NCBI RefSeq assembly: GCF_003046795.1
Contig: NZ_PZKN01000021.1
Location: 1-64,000, forward strand
Direction: 5' to 3'
Length of the DNA: 64,000 bases
Origin: Desulfonatronum sp. SC1
GTDB lineage: Bacteria > Desulfobacterota > Desulfovibrionia > Desulfovibrionales > Desulfonatronaceae
The position numbers were made by a program, and so were the translations under genes. Below are positions 53,518 through 63,235 of this stretch, piece by piece. Within the stretch, counting starts at the first letter, position 1. Each line of letters starts with the position of its first letter. Below the pieces are notes generated by a model. That model was not told the origin of the DNA and made no database searches. It saw nothing but the letters and a program-made list of their open reading frames with translations.

Positions 53518-53883
53518 TCATGGGTGGCGGCGAGCGCTGGGCCGCGCGGGAACGGACAGGATGGTCCGGATGTCCTGAAGTTCCTGGATGATTCCGCTGG
53601 TCAGCTCATGAACCTGGGCGCTTTCCTTCAACCGGCGTCTGGCGCCGTCGATGGTCAGACCCTCTTCGTGGAGCAGCTTTTGAATCCTGCGCAACATGGT
53701 CATGTCGTCCTGGGTGTAGAGCCGCTGACCTTTCTCGGTGCGCAGGGGGGTCAACTGGGGAAATTCCGTTTCCCAATAGCGCAGCACGTACGGCTCAAGG
53801 TCGAGCTCCCGCGCCGCCTCACCGATGCGCAGGCGTCTGGGCTGTCGAGGCAGTTCAGGAAGCATCCGGTGGGTGCTGGGCAT
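53518..53883 (-). CDS. MerR-family transcriptional regulator
   Basis: A 121-residue protein with a MerR-type winged helix (RIGEAARELDLEPYVLRYWETEFPQ split over residues 18-42) and a short coiled coil. It lacks a Cys-rich effector domain. Small MerR proteins of this type commonly follow pheT in proteobacteria. Here a terminator hairpin separates the two, so transcription may be partial read-through. Target unknown. Confidence 0.88.
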   Translation of the reverse strand: MPSTHRMLPELPRQPRRLRIGEAARELDLEPYVLRYWETEFPQLTPLRTEKGQRLYTQDDMTMLRRIQKLLHEEGLTIDGARRRLKESAQVHELTSGIIQELQDIRTILSVPARPSARRHP

Positions 53884-53967
53884 GGCTGGTCCGCTGGATG
53901 TAGATTGCGGGAAACTACGATTATGGGGCGCTCACTGATCCAGGCTGTAGCAAGAAAACGGAGAAAG

Positions 53968-54009
53968 AGCCAGGAGGGAAAGAGAGAATCCTCTCTTCCC
54001 CTCCTGGCT
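53968..54009 (-). terminator. Long hairpin terminator at the pheT stop
   Basis: A 19-position stem (53968-53986 with 53991-54009, loop of four) has one position that pairs as G-U only in minus-strand RNA. Its base touches the pheT stop codon. The following minus-strand tail is T-rich but interrupted. Confidence 0.7.
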
Positions 54010-56432
54010 CAGGAAAAACGGATCGGCAGTCGTTCTTGGAGCTGGGAACAGAGCCCTTGGTGGAGTTGGTCGATTTCTTCGTTGGTCAGGCTGCGCTCCG
54101 GGTGGCGGTAGGTCAGGCGCAGGGTGTGGCGGACCTCGTCGGCTTCCGGTTCTGTTTGGGGAAGGAAGCGGTCCGCCAGGATCACGTTCTGAAGCAGTTT
54201 GATTTCAGAGGACTGAATGGCCTCCAGAATCGCGGCACAGGTGACGTCCAGGGAGCTGATGACGGTAACGTCGCGGCGGACCGGAGGATAGGTCGGCAGG
54301 GCTGTGAAGCTCTGGACGGATTCGGCCCAGCGGCGCTGGAGCAGGTCCAGGTCGATTTCCGCCAGGAACAGTTCTCGCCGGGCGTGGCAAGATTCGGCGA
54401 TGTCCGCCCGAACTTGGCCCAGCCAGCCGCAGGCTTCGCCGTCCAGGAGGATTTCCGCGCAGGGCAGGCAGATGGAATGGTCGGCCAGGGTCCGGAATGT
54501 GGCGGCGGGCAGGCGCAAATGGCGCAGAAGGTGCTCCACCATGCCCTTGAGGTCGAAAATGTCCACGGAGACTGCTACGGACTCCGTGGGATGGGGCCAG
54601 CCTTCGGGATGGCGTTGACCAGTCAAGGCCAAGCCCAGCCGGGAAGGCTCCCGTGCCTCGGTTTCGGAACCGGAATCAGGCTGGAAGACTACGGCAGTCT
54701 CGAAAAGCCGCAGGGTGGTGTTGCCCTGGGTCAGGTTGTGCCGGACGCTTTGCAGCAGGCCGGGGGCGAGTTGGGGCCGCAGGACATTCTGATCTTCGGA
54801 GAGCGGGTTGCGCAGGGCGATGGTCGTCTCGGCGTCGGCCAGGCCCATCAGGGCGAGTTCCTGGGTGGAGACGAAGCTGTAGTTGACCACCTCGGTCAAC
54901 CCGAGGCCCTGGCCCCAGGTCTTCACCCGACGGGCAAAGTCGGTTCTGGGAGCCAAGGAGGCCAGTTGATCCAGGGACTTGGCAGCCCGGGGCAGGACCG
55001 CCGGGATCCGGTCCAAGCCGTAGCAACGGCCGACTTCCTCAATCAGGTCCGCTTCCCGCTCCAGATCCCGGCGGGAGCCGGGCGGAGTGATGTGCCAGAG
55101 GGGCTGGTCGTCGTCGGCCACGGCGCAGCCCAGGGCTTGCAGCGTGGTTTTGCAAAAGGCGTCGTCCAGGGATAGGCCAAGCAGTTTCGCGGCCCGCTGG
55201 GGGCGAAAGGAGATACGGGGGGCCTGCCAAGGGCGGGGTTCGTTTTTGGCCACCCCGCGCAGGATCGTGCCGCCAGCGGTTTCCCGGATCAGGGCCATGG
55301 CTCGATCCAGGGCCAGGGTCGAGCCGGGCTGGTCCACTCCGCGCTCGAAGCGGTAGGAGGCTTCGCTGGACAGGCCCATGCGGCGCGAGGTCTTGCGAAT
55401 GGAAATGGGATTGAAGACAGCGCATTCCAGAAGAATGTCCGTGGTCGTCTCCGTGACTTCGGAGTTGGCGCCGCCCATGACCCCGGCCAGGGCCACGGCC
55501 TTTTCAGCGTCGTTGATCAGCAGATCGGAGGCCAGCAGGGTGCGCTCGCGGCCGTCCAGGGTGGTGAAGCGCTGGCCTTCCTCGGCCCGGGCGACCCGGA
55601 TGGCCGGGCCGGCCAGTTTGGCCAGGTCGAAGGCATGCAGGGGCTGGCCCCACTCCATGAGAATATAGTTGGTCACGTCCACCACATTGTTGATGGGCCG
55701 TTGCCCCACGGCCAGCAGTCGGCGCTTCAGCCACGCCGGGCTGGGAGCGATGCGGATGCCCTGGATGATTCGGGCTTGATACAAGGGGCAAAGGTCGGGT
55801 TCGTCGATGACGATGGACACGGCCTCGGAACACTCCGAGCCTTCCTCGGTCAACCGCGTTTCCGGCAGGTTCAGGGGAAGATTGAATTCCGCGGCCACCT
55901 CTCGGGCCAGACCGAGCACGCTGAGGCAGTCGCCGCGGTTCGGCGTGATGGAGATGTTCAGGACTTCGTCCTTCAGGTCCAGAACACGCAGCAGGCTGTG
56001 TCCCAGGTTGAAGTGGCCTTCCAGAACCATGATCCCATCGCTTTCGTCACCCAGCCCCAGTTCGATCTCCGAGCAGATCATGCCCTGGGAGGTCTCTCCG
56101 CGGATCTCGGTTTCGACGATTTCCTTGCCGTCTGGAAGCACGGTGCCGGGCTTGGCCACGGCCACGAGTTGCCCCCGTGCCACGTTGGGCGCGCCGCAAA
56201 CAATGGGCAACGTTTTGACCTGGCCGATATCAACCTTACACAGGCTGAGCCGGTCCGATCGCGGGTGACGGTCGCACTCAAGGACTCTACCTGCGACTAC
56301 GTTGGCAAGATGGCCGAAGGGGCGGATGATTTCTTCCACTTCCAGACCAAGCATGGTCAGGCGGTCGGCCAATTGATCGGCCGTACCTTCATATGGCGTG
56401 AACTCGCGCAGCCAGTTCAAACTTAAAAGCAT
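54009..56432 (-). CDS. pheT: Phenylalanyl-tRNA synthetase beta subunit
   Basis: The editing and tRNA-binding subunit of the alpha2-beta2 enzyme. The product has 807 residues. An EMAP-type tRNA-binding domain (about 38-150), the B3/B4 editing domain, B5, the catalytic-like core and the C-terminal FDX-ACB anticodon domain (about 710-807, TYPPVRRDVTVISS) are seen. It ends the thrS-infC-rpmI-rplT-pheS-pheT string. Confidence 0.97.
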   Translation of the reverse strand: MLLSLNWLREFTPYEGTADQLADRLTMLGLEVEEIIRPFGHLANVVAGRVLECDRHPRSDRLSLCKVDIGQVKTLPIVCGAPNVARGQLVAVAKPGTVLPDGKEIVETEIRGETSQGMICSEIELGLGDESDGIMVLEGHFNLGHSLLRVLDLKDEVLNISITPNRGDCLSVLGLAREVAAEFNLPLNLPETRLTEEGSECSEAVSIVIDEPDLCPLYQARIIQGIRIAPSPAWLKRRLLAVGQRPINNVVDVTNYILMEWGQPLHAFDLAKLAGPAIRVARAEEGQRFTTLDGRERTLLASDLLINDAEKAVALAGVMGGANSEVTETTTDILLECAVFNPISIRKTSRRMGLSSEASYRFERGVDQPGSTLALDRAMALIRETAGGTILRGVAKNEPRPWQAPRISFRPQRAAKLLGLSLDDAFCKTTLQALGCAVADDDQPLWHITPPGSRRDLEREADLIEEVGRCYGLDRIPAVLPRAAKSLDQLASLAPRTDFARRVKTWGQGLGLTEVVNYSFVSTQELALMGLADAETTIALRNPLSEDQNVLRPQLAPGLLQSVRHNLTQGNTTLRLFETAVVFQPDSGSETEAREPSRLGLALTGQRHPEGWPHPTESVAVSVDIFDLKGMVEHLLRHLRLPAATFRTLADHSICLPCAEILLDGEACGWLGQVRADIAESCHARRELFLAEIDLDLLQRRWAESVQSFTALPTYPPVRRDVTVISSLDVTCAAILEAIQSSEIKLLQNVILADRFLPQTEPEADEVRHTLRLTYRHPERSLTNEEIDQLHQGLCSQLQERLPIRFS

Positions 56433-56449
56433 GGGGAACCTCGGGGGAG

Positions 56450-56487
56450 AGAATTCAGAAGTCAGAATTCAGTATTCAGGAGGGCCG
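56450..56487. repeat. GAATTCAG-type spacer repeat
   Basis: GAATTCAGAAGTCAGAATTC followed by AGTATTCAGGAGG lies in the 160-base gap between pheS and pheT. It is a simple repeat of the GAATTCAG kind and not coding. Confidence 0.5.
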
Positions 56488-56592
56488 AAGACGGAGTGAC
56501 GTGATCCTGGGGCGGAAGAGTGATTTCCGAGCAAAGAAGACGCGGTCTGTTCTTCACGGTCCTTAGAGACTGGGCCGGAAAGACTGGCCGGA

Positions 56593-57657
56593 TCAGCCGA
56601 ATTGGGAAACGAACCGGACGTCGTTTTCGAAGAACATGCGCAGGTCGCCGATGCCGTATTTGAGCATGGCCACTCGCTCCACGCCCAGTCCGAAGGCGAA
56701 GCCGGTGTACACTTCCGGGTCGTACTCCACTGCCGTAAAGACCGCTGGATCGATCATGCCGCATCCCAGGATTTCCAGCCAGCCGGTCTGCTTGCAGACC
56801 CGGCAAGTCTTCCCGGCGCAAACGCCCCGTCCGCCGCAGAGCATGCAGGAAATGTCAACCTCCGCGCTGGGCTCGGTGAAGGGGAAGAAGCTGGGGCGGA
56901 AGCGGACAACGGTGTCCGGACCGAAGATTTGATGCACGAAGGCGGTCAAGGTGCCGCGCAGGTCGGCCATGCTCACGTCCTTGTCCACGAGAAAGCCTTC
57001 GATCTGGTGAAACATCGGGGTGTGCGTCAGGTCGGAGTCCCGGCGGTAGACCTTGCCCGGCGCAATGGCGGCCAGGGGCGGGGTCTTGCGCTGCATGGTG
57101 CGGACCTGCAAGGGCGAAGTGTGCGTCCGCAACAGGGTGTTTTCCCCGATATAGAACGTGTCCTGCATGTCCCGGGCCGGGTGGTCCTGGGGCAGATTCA
57201 AGGCCTCGAAATTATAGAAGTCCGTTTCCAATTCCGGGCCTTCTACAATCTCGAACCCCAGTGAGACGAAGGCTTGGCAGATTTCCTCGGTGACCAAGGT
57301 CACCGGGTGAAGGCTGCCAAGCCATTGAGAGCGCCCGGGCAGTGACGGGTCGAAGCGGGCCAGAAGCTCGTGCTCCTTGCGCCGTTCCAACTCCAGCAGG
57401 CGGGCTTCCATTCGTTCCTGGAGCAGGGCCTTGACCTGATTGGCCTTCTGGCCAAGGGCCGGACGCTGATCCGGGGGCGTCTTGGCCAAGCCGGACATCA
57501 ACCCCGCCAAGCGTCCCTTGCGACCCAGGTAAGCCACTCGGATGGATTCGACTTCAGCGGCAGTGTCGGCTGAAGTCAATCCTTGTTCCAGGGCCTGGGA
57601 CAGTTCATCCAACTGCCCGGACAGGCCGCTGGAGCGTTCCGGGTGCGAATCGGTCAT
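56593..57657 (-). CDS. pheS: Phenylalanyl-tRNA synthetase alpha subunit
   Basis: The catalytic subunit, class II. The product has 354 residues: an N-terminal coiled coil (about 10-100) and a catalytic core with [20 protein letters not shown], the motif 2 region [20 protein letters not shown] and motif 3 ([18 protein letters not shown]). A four-cysteine insertion ([18 protein letters not shown]), probably zinc-binding, occurs in many bacterial PheS. It starts three bases after rplT. Confidence 0.97.
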   Translation of the reverse strand: MTDSHPERSSGLSGQLDELSQALEQGLTSADTAAEVESIRVAYLGRKGRLAGLMSGLAKTPPDQRPALGQKANQVKALLQERMEARLLELERRKEHELLARFDPSLPGRSQWLGSLHPVTLVTEEICQAFVSLGFEIVEGPELETDFYNFEALNLPQDHPARDMQDTFYIGENTLLRTHTSPLQVRTMQRKTPPLAAIAPGKVYRRDSDLTHTPMFHQIEGFLVDKDVSMADLRGTLTAFVHQIFGPDTVVRFRPSFFPFTEPSAEVDISCMLCGGRGVCAGKTCRVCKQTGWLEILGCGMIDPAVFTAVEYDPEVYTGFAFGLGVERVAMLKYGIGDLRMFFENDVRFVSQFG

Positions 57658-57659
57658 GA

Positions 57660-58013
57660 TCAGGACAGCTTGGCTTTGGCCATTCCGGCCAACTTGCCAA
57701 AGTGTTCCTTTTCCCGAACGGCCAGATCGGCCAGCACCTTGCGGTTCAGTTCGATGCCGGCCAGGGACAGGCCGTGCATGAATTTACTGTAGGACAAACC
57801 GTGAACACGAGCCGCGGCATTGATGCGAATGATCCACAGGGCGCGAAATTCGCGCTTGCGAACCTTGCGGTCGCGGTAGGCATACGCAAGAGCTCGCTCT
57901 ACCGTGACGCGAGCGGTGCGGTACAGTCTGCTTCGGGCGCCGCGATAGCCCTTGGCCATATCCAGATATTTTTTGTGCCGGCGGTGGGCCGCCAAGCCGC
58001 GTTTTACACGCAT
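57660..58013 (-). CDS. rplT: 50S ribosomal protein L20
   Basis: A 117-residue basic protein of the large subunit, with [29 protein letters not shown] and the C-terminal [13 protein letters not shown]20 also represses its own operon in some bacteria. ATG 58013 follows GAGGAGGT; the frame upstream is not family sequence. Confidence 0.98.
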   Translation of the reverse strand: MRVKRGLAAHRRHKKYLDMAKGYRGARSRLYRTARVTVERALAYAYRDRKVRKREFRALWIIRINAAARVHGLSYSKFMHGLSLAGIELNRKVLADLAVREKEHFGKLAGMAKAKLS

Positions 58014-58058
58014 GGACTCAACCTCCTCGTTGGTGAAAGGCAACCAAAACTGTGTTTG

Positions 58059-58089
58059 GGCCCGTGCTTCGTATTCTCAACCACGGGCC
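58059..58089 (-). promoter_or_regulatory. Hairpin between rpmI and rplT
   Basis: GGCCCGTG and CACGGGCC (8 bp) flank a 15-base loop, in the 101-base gap before rplT. There is no T-run. It could be a processing site or an L20-binding structure. Confidence 0.4.
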
Positions 58090-58114
58090 GGATAATCATT
58101 GATAAATCAAAAAC

Positions 58115-58315
58115 CTACTTCGCAAAAGGAATCATCTTGCGCACGGCCTTGACATTGGCCGGCGCGAGGATGGTGTCCTTACCTAATTGCCGTTTCCGCT
58201 TCGGACTTTTCTTGGTCAGAATATGGCTCATGAAGGCCTTACGGCGCTTGATTTTTCCGGTACCTGTCAACTTGAACCGCTTGGCGGCGCTTTTACGTGT
58301 CTTCATTTTCGGCAT
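58115..58315 (-). CDS. rpmI: 50S ribosomal protein L35
   Basis: A 66-residue basic protein starting [14 protein letters not shown], typical for L35, with KRKRQLG near the middle. ATG 58315 follows GGAGAAG. An upstream in-frame extension is rejected. Confidence 0.97.
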   Translation of the reverse strand: MPKMKTRKSAAKRFKLTGTGKIKRRKAFMSHILTKKSPKRKRQLGKDTILAPANVKAVRKMIPFAK

Positions 58316-58612
58316 GGTCGTTCTTCTCCTTACGGACTGAATGGTCAAAAATATATCGTCGGCCGCGGCGGGGATCTCCGCTAGCAACGCTTCGCCCCTG
58401 TGGCTAGTCTAGCCACGAGGCTGACTAGTTACGTCCCGGACGACGTCCTATTTTGTAATTGCTCTATAAGTCCGGACAACCAAACCACCGGGGATTCCGT
58501 ATCGCTATGACGGAATGGAGTGCCGCGTTGGCGAGTTCTCTCGGTCGTCACCCCGGTGCAGGCCGGGGGCCAGGTATTTTCGGGTGATTCAATTGCCTGA
58601 GTTGTTGAGCAG
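58316..58612 (-). promoter_or_regulatory. Long rpmI leader with hairpins and repeat remnants
   Basis: The 297 bases between infC and rpmI hold no gene. On the minus strand a GTGGCTA/TAGCCAC hairpin lies near 58399-58415, and a degenerate REP-like unit (GTCACCCCGG...GCCAG) at 58544-58573. A leader of this length before rpmI-rplT would fit autogenous control by L20, as known in other bacteria, but I cannot show the pseudoknot. Confidence 0.4.
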
Positions 58613-59143
58613 TTACCCGATTTTTTTCTTTTCCACTGCGCTGAGCACCATGTTCATGGTGCGTCCTTCCATGGACGGCTGTTGGTCGATCTTGGCCTCT
58701 TCGCCCAGCTCTTCCAGGACCCGCTTAAGCACCATTTCACCTCGGTCGCGGTGCATCATTTCTCGCCCCCGAAAGGCCACGGTCACCTTGCACTTGTCTC
58801 CGCCTTCCAGGAAGCGGCGGATGTGCTTGAGCTTGGTTTCGAAGTCGTGATCGTCCGTCTTGGGGCGGAACTTGATTTCCTTGAGCTGGATCAGGGTCTG
58901 CTTCTTTCGGCCTTCCTGCTGTTTTTTTTGCAGCTCGTACTTGTATTTGCCGAAGTCCATGACCCGGCAGACCGGAGGGTTCGCTTCCGGCGACACTTCC
59001 ACCAGGTCCACTCCCTGACTTTCCGCGTACTGGAGAGCCTCGGCCAGAGGCAGAATTCCAACCTGCTTGCCGTCCTCCCCGATGACTCGAACTTCTTGAG
59101 CCCGGATCTGCTTGTTGCAGCGGGTACGTTTAACCGAGGTAAT
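58613..59143 (-). CDS. infC: Translation initiation factor IF-3, AUU start
   Basis: This factor prevents premature subunit joining and checks the initiator codon. The product has 176 residues: N-domain (about 8-80, with [18 protein letters not shown] and [20 protein letters not shown]) and C-domain (about 90-176, [12 protein letters not shown]-like [15 protein letters not shown]). The start is ATT (59143-59141), seven bases after GGAGGA, within the end of thrS (14-base overlap). A GTG at 59173 lacks a site. AUU starts of infC are known to mediate autoregulation by IF-3. Confidence 0.95.
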   Translation of the reverse strand: MTSVKRTRCNKQIRAQEVRVIGEDGKQVGILPLAEALQYAESQGVDLVEVSPEANPPVCRVMDFGKYKYELQKKQQEGRKKQTLIQLKEIKFRPKTDDHDFETKLKHIRRFLEGGDKCKVTVAFRGREMMHRDRGEMVLKRVLEELGEEAKIDQQPSMEGRTMNMVLSAVEKKKIG

Positions 59144-61067
59144 AGGGCATTCCTCCGCGTTTGAAAGGTTCACTGGACTCGTCCCTGATCATGGCCGCGA
59201 CCTGATCCAGAGACTGCTCGCCGCGATTCTCGCCGGTTCTGGTGCGGACGTTCACGGCCTGGGACTGGGCCTCCCGTTCGCCGATCACGAGCATGAACGG
59301 GATTTTCTGCATCTGGGCTTCGCGTACCTTGTAACCCAGTTTTTCGTTGCGCAAATCCGTTTCCACTCGAAATCCTTCGGCTTGCAACCGCCGGACGCAC
59401 TCGTCAGCCCACTGGTTCTGGGCGTCCGTGACCGTGAGAATCCGAGCCTGGACCGGGGCCAGCCAGACTGGAAACGCTCCGGCGTAGTGCTCCACGAGAA
59501 TCCCCAGGAACCGTTCCAGAGCCCCCAGGATCACCCGATGGAGCATGACCGGCCGGTGGCGATTGCCGTCCTGGCCGGTGTAGTACAGGTCGAAGCGCTC
59601 CGGCAGGGTGAAGTCGCACTGAATCGTGGAGCATTGCCAGCGGCGATCTAGAGCATCCTTGAGCTTGATGTCAATCTTCGGTCCGTAAAAGGCGCCGTCG
59701 CCGGGGTTGACGGCATATGCCAGCCCCAGGGTTTCCAGAGCGTTGGTCAGGGCGGCGGTGGCCCGCTCCCAGTCCGCGTCCGAGCCGATGGACTTCTCCG
59801 GGCGGGTGCTCAAGGCCACTTCGTATTCGAACCCGAAAAGCCCCATCACGTCCTGGATAAGGTGCAGGATGGCGATGATTTCATCCTGGAGCTGATCCGG
59901 GCGACAGAGGATGTGAGCATCGTCCTGGGTGAACTGGCGGACCCGCAGCAGGCCGTGAAGCACGCCGGATTTTTCATGACGCTGGACCGTGCCCAGCTCG
60001 AAAAACCGTAGCGGCAGATCCCGGTAGCTGCGAACCTGGGACTTGTAGATCAACATATGGGCCAGGCAGTTCATGGGCTTGACGCCGTAGGCCTGTGCGT
60101 CGATCTCCGTGAAGTACATGTTTTCCCGGTAATTGTCGTAGTGCCCGGAACGCTCCCAAAGTTCGCGGCGCAGCATCTGCGGCCCCTGGACCAGTTGGTA
60201 GCCCCGGCGCAAGTGCTCCCGGCGTTCGAAATGTTCCAAAAGGAAGCGCAGCATGGCTCCTTTGGGATGAAAAATAGGCATGCCCGGTCCGGCCTCTTCG
60301 CAGAAGCTGAACAGATCCAATTGAACGCCCAGCTTGCGATGGTCGCGTTTCTTGGCTTCTTCCAGGCGATGCAGGTATTTCTGGAGGTCTTTTTCCGATG
60401 CAAATGCTGTGCCATAGATGCGCTGGAGCATGGGCTTGGATTCGTCGCCCCGCCAATAGGCCCCGGCCACGGAGGTCAGCTTGACCGCCTTGACAAATCC
60501 AGTGGACGGCACGTGCGGGCCTCGGCAAAGGTCCGTGAAACCGCCATGCTCGTATAGGGAGACCGTCCCGTCTTCCAGGGCGTTCAAAATTTCCAGTTTA
60601 TAGGTCTCGCCCATGCTTTCGAAAAGATTTCGGGCGTCTTTCTTGGAGATGTCCCGACGTTGGAAGGGCTGATCCTGAGCGATGCTCTTGGCCATTTCGG
60701 CTTCGATGGCTTCCAGGTCCTGGGGGGTGAAGGGACGTTCGAAGTCGAAGTCATAGTAGAACCCGTTCTCGATGTCCGGGCCGATGGTCACCTTGGCCGT
60801 GGGAAACAGACGCTGGACCGCCTCGGCCATGATGTGGGCGGCGCTGTGCCGAATCATGGCCAAGCCTTCGAGGCTGGACATGTCCACTGCTTCGAGATTG
60901 GTGCATTGGGCTGGATCGAGGGGAGTGTGAATGTCGAGCAGGCCCGCGGCGCAACGGCATCCGACGGCGGTCTTCAGCTTTTTTTTGCTCAACGCTCGGG
61001 ACAAAAAATGACCGCAGTTTTCGCCTTCGCCGATTTCCAGCTGCTGCTCGCCTATTTCGATATACAC
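59130..61067 (-). CDS. thrS: Threonyl-tRNA synthetase
   Basis: A class II synthetase of 645 residues: TGS domain (about 1-60), second additional domain for editing (about 65-230, with [11 protein letters not shown]), catalytic core (CLAHM zinc ligand; [11 protein letters not shown] motif 2 region; [15 protein letters not shown] motif 3) and anticodon domain ([14 protein letters not shown]). The GTG at 61067, eight bases after AAGGAG, is the best start. A longer frame to 61109 (TTG) has no site. Confidence 0.96.
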   Translation of the reverse strand: MYIEIGEQQLEIGEGENCGHFLSRALSKKKLKTAVGCRCAAGLLDIHTPLDPAQCTNLEAVDMSSLEGLAMIRHSAAHIMAEAVQRLFPTAKVTIGPDIENGFYYDFDFERPFTPQDLEAIEAEMAKSIAQDQPFQRRDISKKDARNLFESMGETYKLEILNALEDGTVSLYEHGGFTDLCRGPHVPSTGFVKAVKLTSVAGAYWRGDESKPMLQRIYGTAFASEKDLQKYLHRLEEAKKRDHRKLGVQLDLFSFCEEAGPGMPIFHPKGAMLRFLLEHFERREHLRRGYQLVQGPQMLRRELWERSGHYDNYRENMYFTEIDAQAYGVKPMNCLAHMLIYKSQVRSYRDLPLRFFELGTVQRHEKSGVLHGLLRVRQFTQDDAHILCRPDQLQDEIIAILHLIQDVMGLFGFEYEVALSTRPEKSIGSDADWERATAALTNALETLGLAYAVNPGDGAFYGPKIDIKLKDALDRRWQCSTIQCDFTLPERFDLYYTGQDGNRHRPVMLHRVILGALERFLGILVEHYAGAFPVWLAPVQARILTVTDAQNQWADECVRRLQAEGFRVETDLRNEKLGYKVREAQMQKIPFMLVIGEREAQSQAVNVRTRTGENRGEQSLDQVAAMIRDESSEPFKRGGMPYYLG

Positions 61068-61194
61068 TCCCGATACTCCTTGCCCGGCTATGACCCGTCC
61101 GGGACTCAATCCTCCGGAATCGTCGAAACCGACCTCTTTGTCAGACGTCTTAGCGAGGTTGCTTCAGCAACCCCGTGATGACTTCAAACGGCCT

Positions 61195-61230
61195 TCAAAT
61201 AAAGCAGGGAGGCCTGGGGCCTCCCTGCTT
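61195..61230 (-). terminator. Terminator of tRNA-Val
   Basis: A perfect 13-bp stem (61202-61214 with 61218-61230) with a three-base loop is followed on the minus strand by TTTATTTG. It lies 10 bases from the tRNA and 130 bases before thrS, so it also insulates thrS. Confidence 0.8.
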
Positions 61231-61240
61231 GGATGCGTGA

Positions 61241-61315
61241 TGGTAGGCACGAGGAGATTTGAACTCCTGACCCCTTGCGTGTCAAGCAAGTGCTCTCCCC
61301 CTGAGCTACGCGCCT
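61241..61315 (-). tRNA. tRNA-Val (GAC anticodon), CCA encoded
   Basis: The minus strand gives a 75-nt cloverleaf: acceptor AGGCGCG/CGTGCCT (one G-U), D-arm with GTAGCTCAGGGGGAGAGC, anticodon loop TTGACAC (GAC) on the stem CTTGC/GCAAG, T-arm with GTTCAAATC, and CCA encoded at 61241-61243. Confidence 0.96.
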
Positions 61316-61604
61316 ATTACTGCTCGCGACGATGCTTGCGGCAAAAAAAGCTTTTTGCCTTTCGCTCGCGAAAAAGTCAAGCCTTTTGTCGGAAAAAGAC
61401 GCATTTTTAACTTCATTTAGAATATCATGGGGCAGTCAACTAAGGAATTCTGGTTCATTGATTGATTGTCCTTGGCTGTTCAATTATGGCTTCGAAAAAG
61501 ATCGGTTTGATAGAAGGCGTCGATTCCCGCGTGGAGCCCACGGCATTGGAAAGAGTCTCTGTTATGCCCGTAGAGGTTGATTTATCCTGGAGGAAAATCT
61601 GATT
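61316..61604. other. AT-richer intergenic region before fdhE
   Basis: These 289 bases separate tRNA-Val from fdhE. A hairpin GGCAAAAA/TTTTTGCC (61340-61359) lies near the tRNA side. A TGGAGGA site stands directly upstream of fdhE. Both promoters should be here, but no clear consensus was found. Confidence 0.45.
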
Positions 61605-62498
61605 ATGACTGACTTGGCAAAAGAAGAACAACGTTTTTCAAGAAAGATTGGCGCGTTGCGCGCCAAAGGCAATTTCCCGGCGGCCATGCTGACCCTTTTG
61701 GAAACAGTGGCCGGAAAACAATATCGGGCCATGGCCGAGCAGGCGTCCGGGGCCGAGACGTTGGTCGAATTATCCGAGTTGACCACCCCAGAACGCCATG
61801 TCCAGGGGGCCAGCTTGTTGCCCCGGGCCTCTTTTCCCCTGGACCTGGAATCGGCCCATGAGCTGCTGATGGCCATCCTTGAGGACCTCAGGGTCATGGG
61901 ATCGGAATTGGGGATCGGGGCGGACCGGGTGATGGAGGCCCTGGAGACCAAGGAACTCAGTGCCGAACGTCTGTTCCGGGCGTATCTGGATGAGGACCAA
62001 GAATTTTTCGCCGTATGGGCCGAAAAAACTCCGACCACCCCCAAATTGTCGTTTTTCCTGGCGCAAAGCGCCCTGACGCCGTTCATCAGGAGCATGGCTC
62101 GCCGGATCATTGAGACTCGCCCGTTGAACGGAGTCTGGGAGCATGGCCATTGTCCGGTCTGCGGCAGTCTGCCGTATCTTTCCAGCCTGGAAACCCGTGA
62201 AGGGCTGCGGATGATGCACTGTTCCTTCTGCCAAAGCGCGTATCGCGTCGCGCGGATCGGATGCGTTTACTGTGGCGAACGGGATCCGCAAAAACTGCAC
62301 TATTTTGACGTGGAGGAATTGCGCGGATTTCGGGTCGACCTTTGCGATCAGTGTCGGATGTACGTCAAAACCGCTGACTTCCGGCAACTGGACAGGATTT
62401 CCGTCCCGGTGCTGGACGACCTGGAGTCCTTGTCCATGGATGTGCTGGCCCAGGCCAGGGGGCATGTTCGGCCGACCCTGTCGGCTTTCGGCTTCTAG
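61605..62498 (+). CDS. fdhE: Formate dehydrogenase accessory protein FdhE
   Basis: A 297-residue cytoplasmic factor needed for maturation of membrane or periplasmic formate dehydrogenases. Four CxxC motifs are visible in the C-terminal half (CPVC, CSFC, CVYC, CDQC), the rubredoxin-like metal site of the family. A GGAGGA site precedes the ATG. mobA follows in the same direction, consistent with a molybdopterin-enzyme maturation operon. Confidence 0.93.
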   Translation: MTDLAKEEQRFSRKIGALRAKGNFPAAMLTLLETVAGKQYRAMAEQASGAETLVELSELTTPERHVQGASLLPRASFPLDLESAHELLMAILEDLRVMGSELGIGADRVMEALETKELSAERLFRAYLDEDQEFFAVWAEKTPTTPKLSFFLAQSALTPFIRSMARRIIETRPLNGVWEHGHCPVCGSLPYLSSLETREGLRMMHCSFCQSAYRVARIGCVYCGERDPQKLHYFDVEELRGFRVDLCDQCRMYVKTADFRQLDRISVPVLDDLESLSMDVLAQARGHVRPTLSAFGF

Positions 62499-62566
62499 CC
62501 CTGATTCATGGGCTGCAGTCGACCAACCGTGGTATTTCACACTGGCCGCAAACGAGGGTGACGACC

Positions 62567-63193
62567 ATGAATCGGGGGGGGGTGCCGGCCGGTGTCGTGC
62601 TGGCCGGGGGGAAGAGTAGTCGGCTGGGCCACGACAAAGCGCGGATCGTTTTTTCCGGCGTCAGCTTGCTGTCCAGGTCCGTGGACCTGCTCAAGCGTCA
62701 CTGCGACATGGTGTATGTCGTCGGCAGGCTTCCGGAAGAACACGGGCTGAACGTGCCGAGCTTCCTTGACGACGTCCCAGGGCGCGGTCCTGCGGGGGGG
62801 ATCGCCACGGTTTTGCGGAGGCTCAATCGCTCGTGCCTTGTGGTGTCCTGCGATCTGCCGTTGATGGACGATCGCACTTTGCGCCGTCTCAAGGCCGGAT
62901 GGCGGGAGAAGCCGAAGACGGCCTTGATGACCACCTTTCAGCAGGAAGACACCAGATACATCGAAGCCCTGGTCGCGGTGTACGAACCCGAGGCCCTGCC
63001 TTTGCTGGAGCAGGGGTTCGACCAGGGGCTGTATCAACTCAACAGGATTCTGACCGAGCCGATGCGGCATCATATTCCCTATCCTCGGTCAGAAGCCACG
63101 CCGTTTTTCAACGTCAATCACCCAGCGGATCTCTCCATGCTGCGGCACCTGGAAACGGCGGCGAATGGAGCATGGGCCGGAGGGACCGTTTGA
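62567..63193 (+). CDS. mobA: Molybdenum cofactor guanylyltransferase
   Basis: This enzyme adds GMP to molybdopterin, giving the cofactor form used by formate dehydrogenases. The product has 208 residues. The N-terminal nucleotide loop is VVLAGGKSSRLGHDKA, followed by VVSCDLPLMDD (metal site) and FNVNHPADL. ATG 62567 has GAGGG nine bases upstream; GTG 62558 is an in-frame alternative. Confidence 0.93.
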   Translation: MNRGGVPAGVVLAGGKSSRLGHDKARIVFSGVSLLSRSVDLLKRHCDMVYVVGRLPEEHGLNVPSFLDDVPGRGPAGGIATVLRRLNRSCLVVSCDLPLMDDRTLRRLKAGWREKPKTALMTTFQQEDTRYIEALVAVYEPEALPLLEQGFDQGLYQLNRILTEPMRHHIPYPRSEATPFFNVNHPADLSMLRHLETAANGAWAGGTV

Positions 63194-63235
63194 ACCGGTA
63201 TTTTTACCAACCATCAACGAGTAAATGGTGATGTC

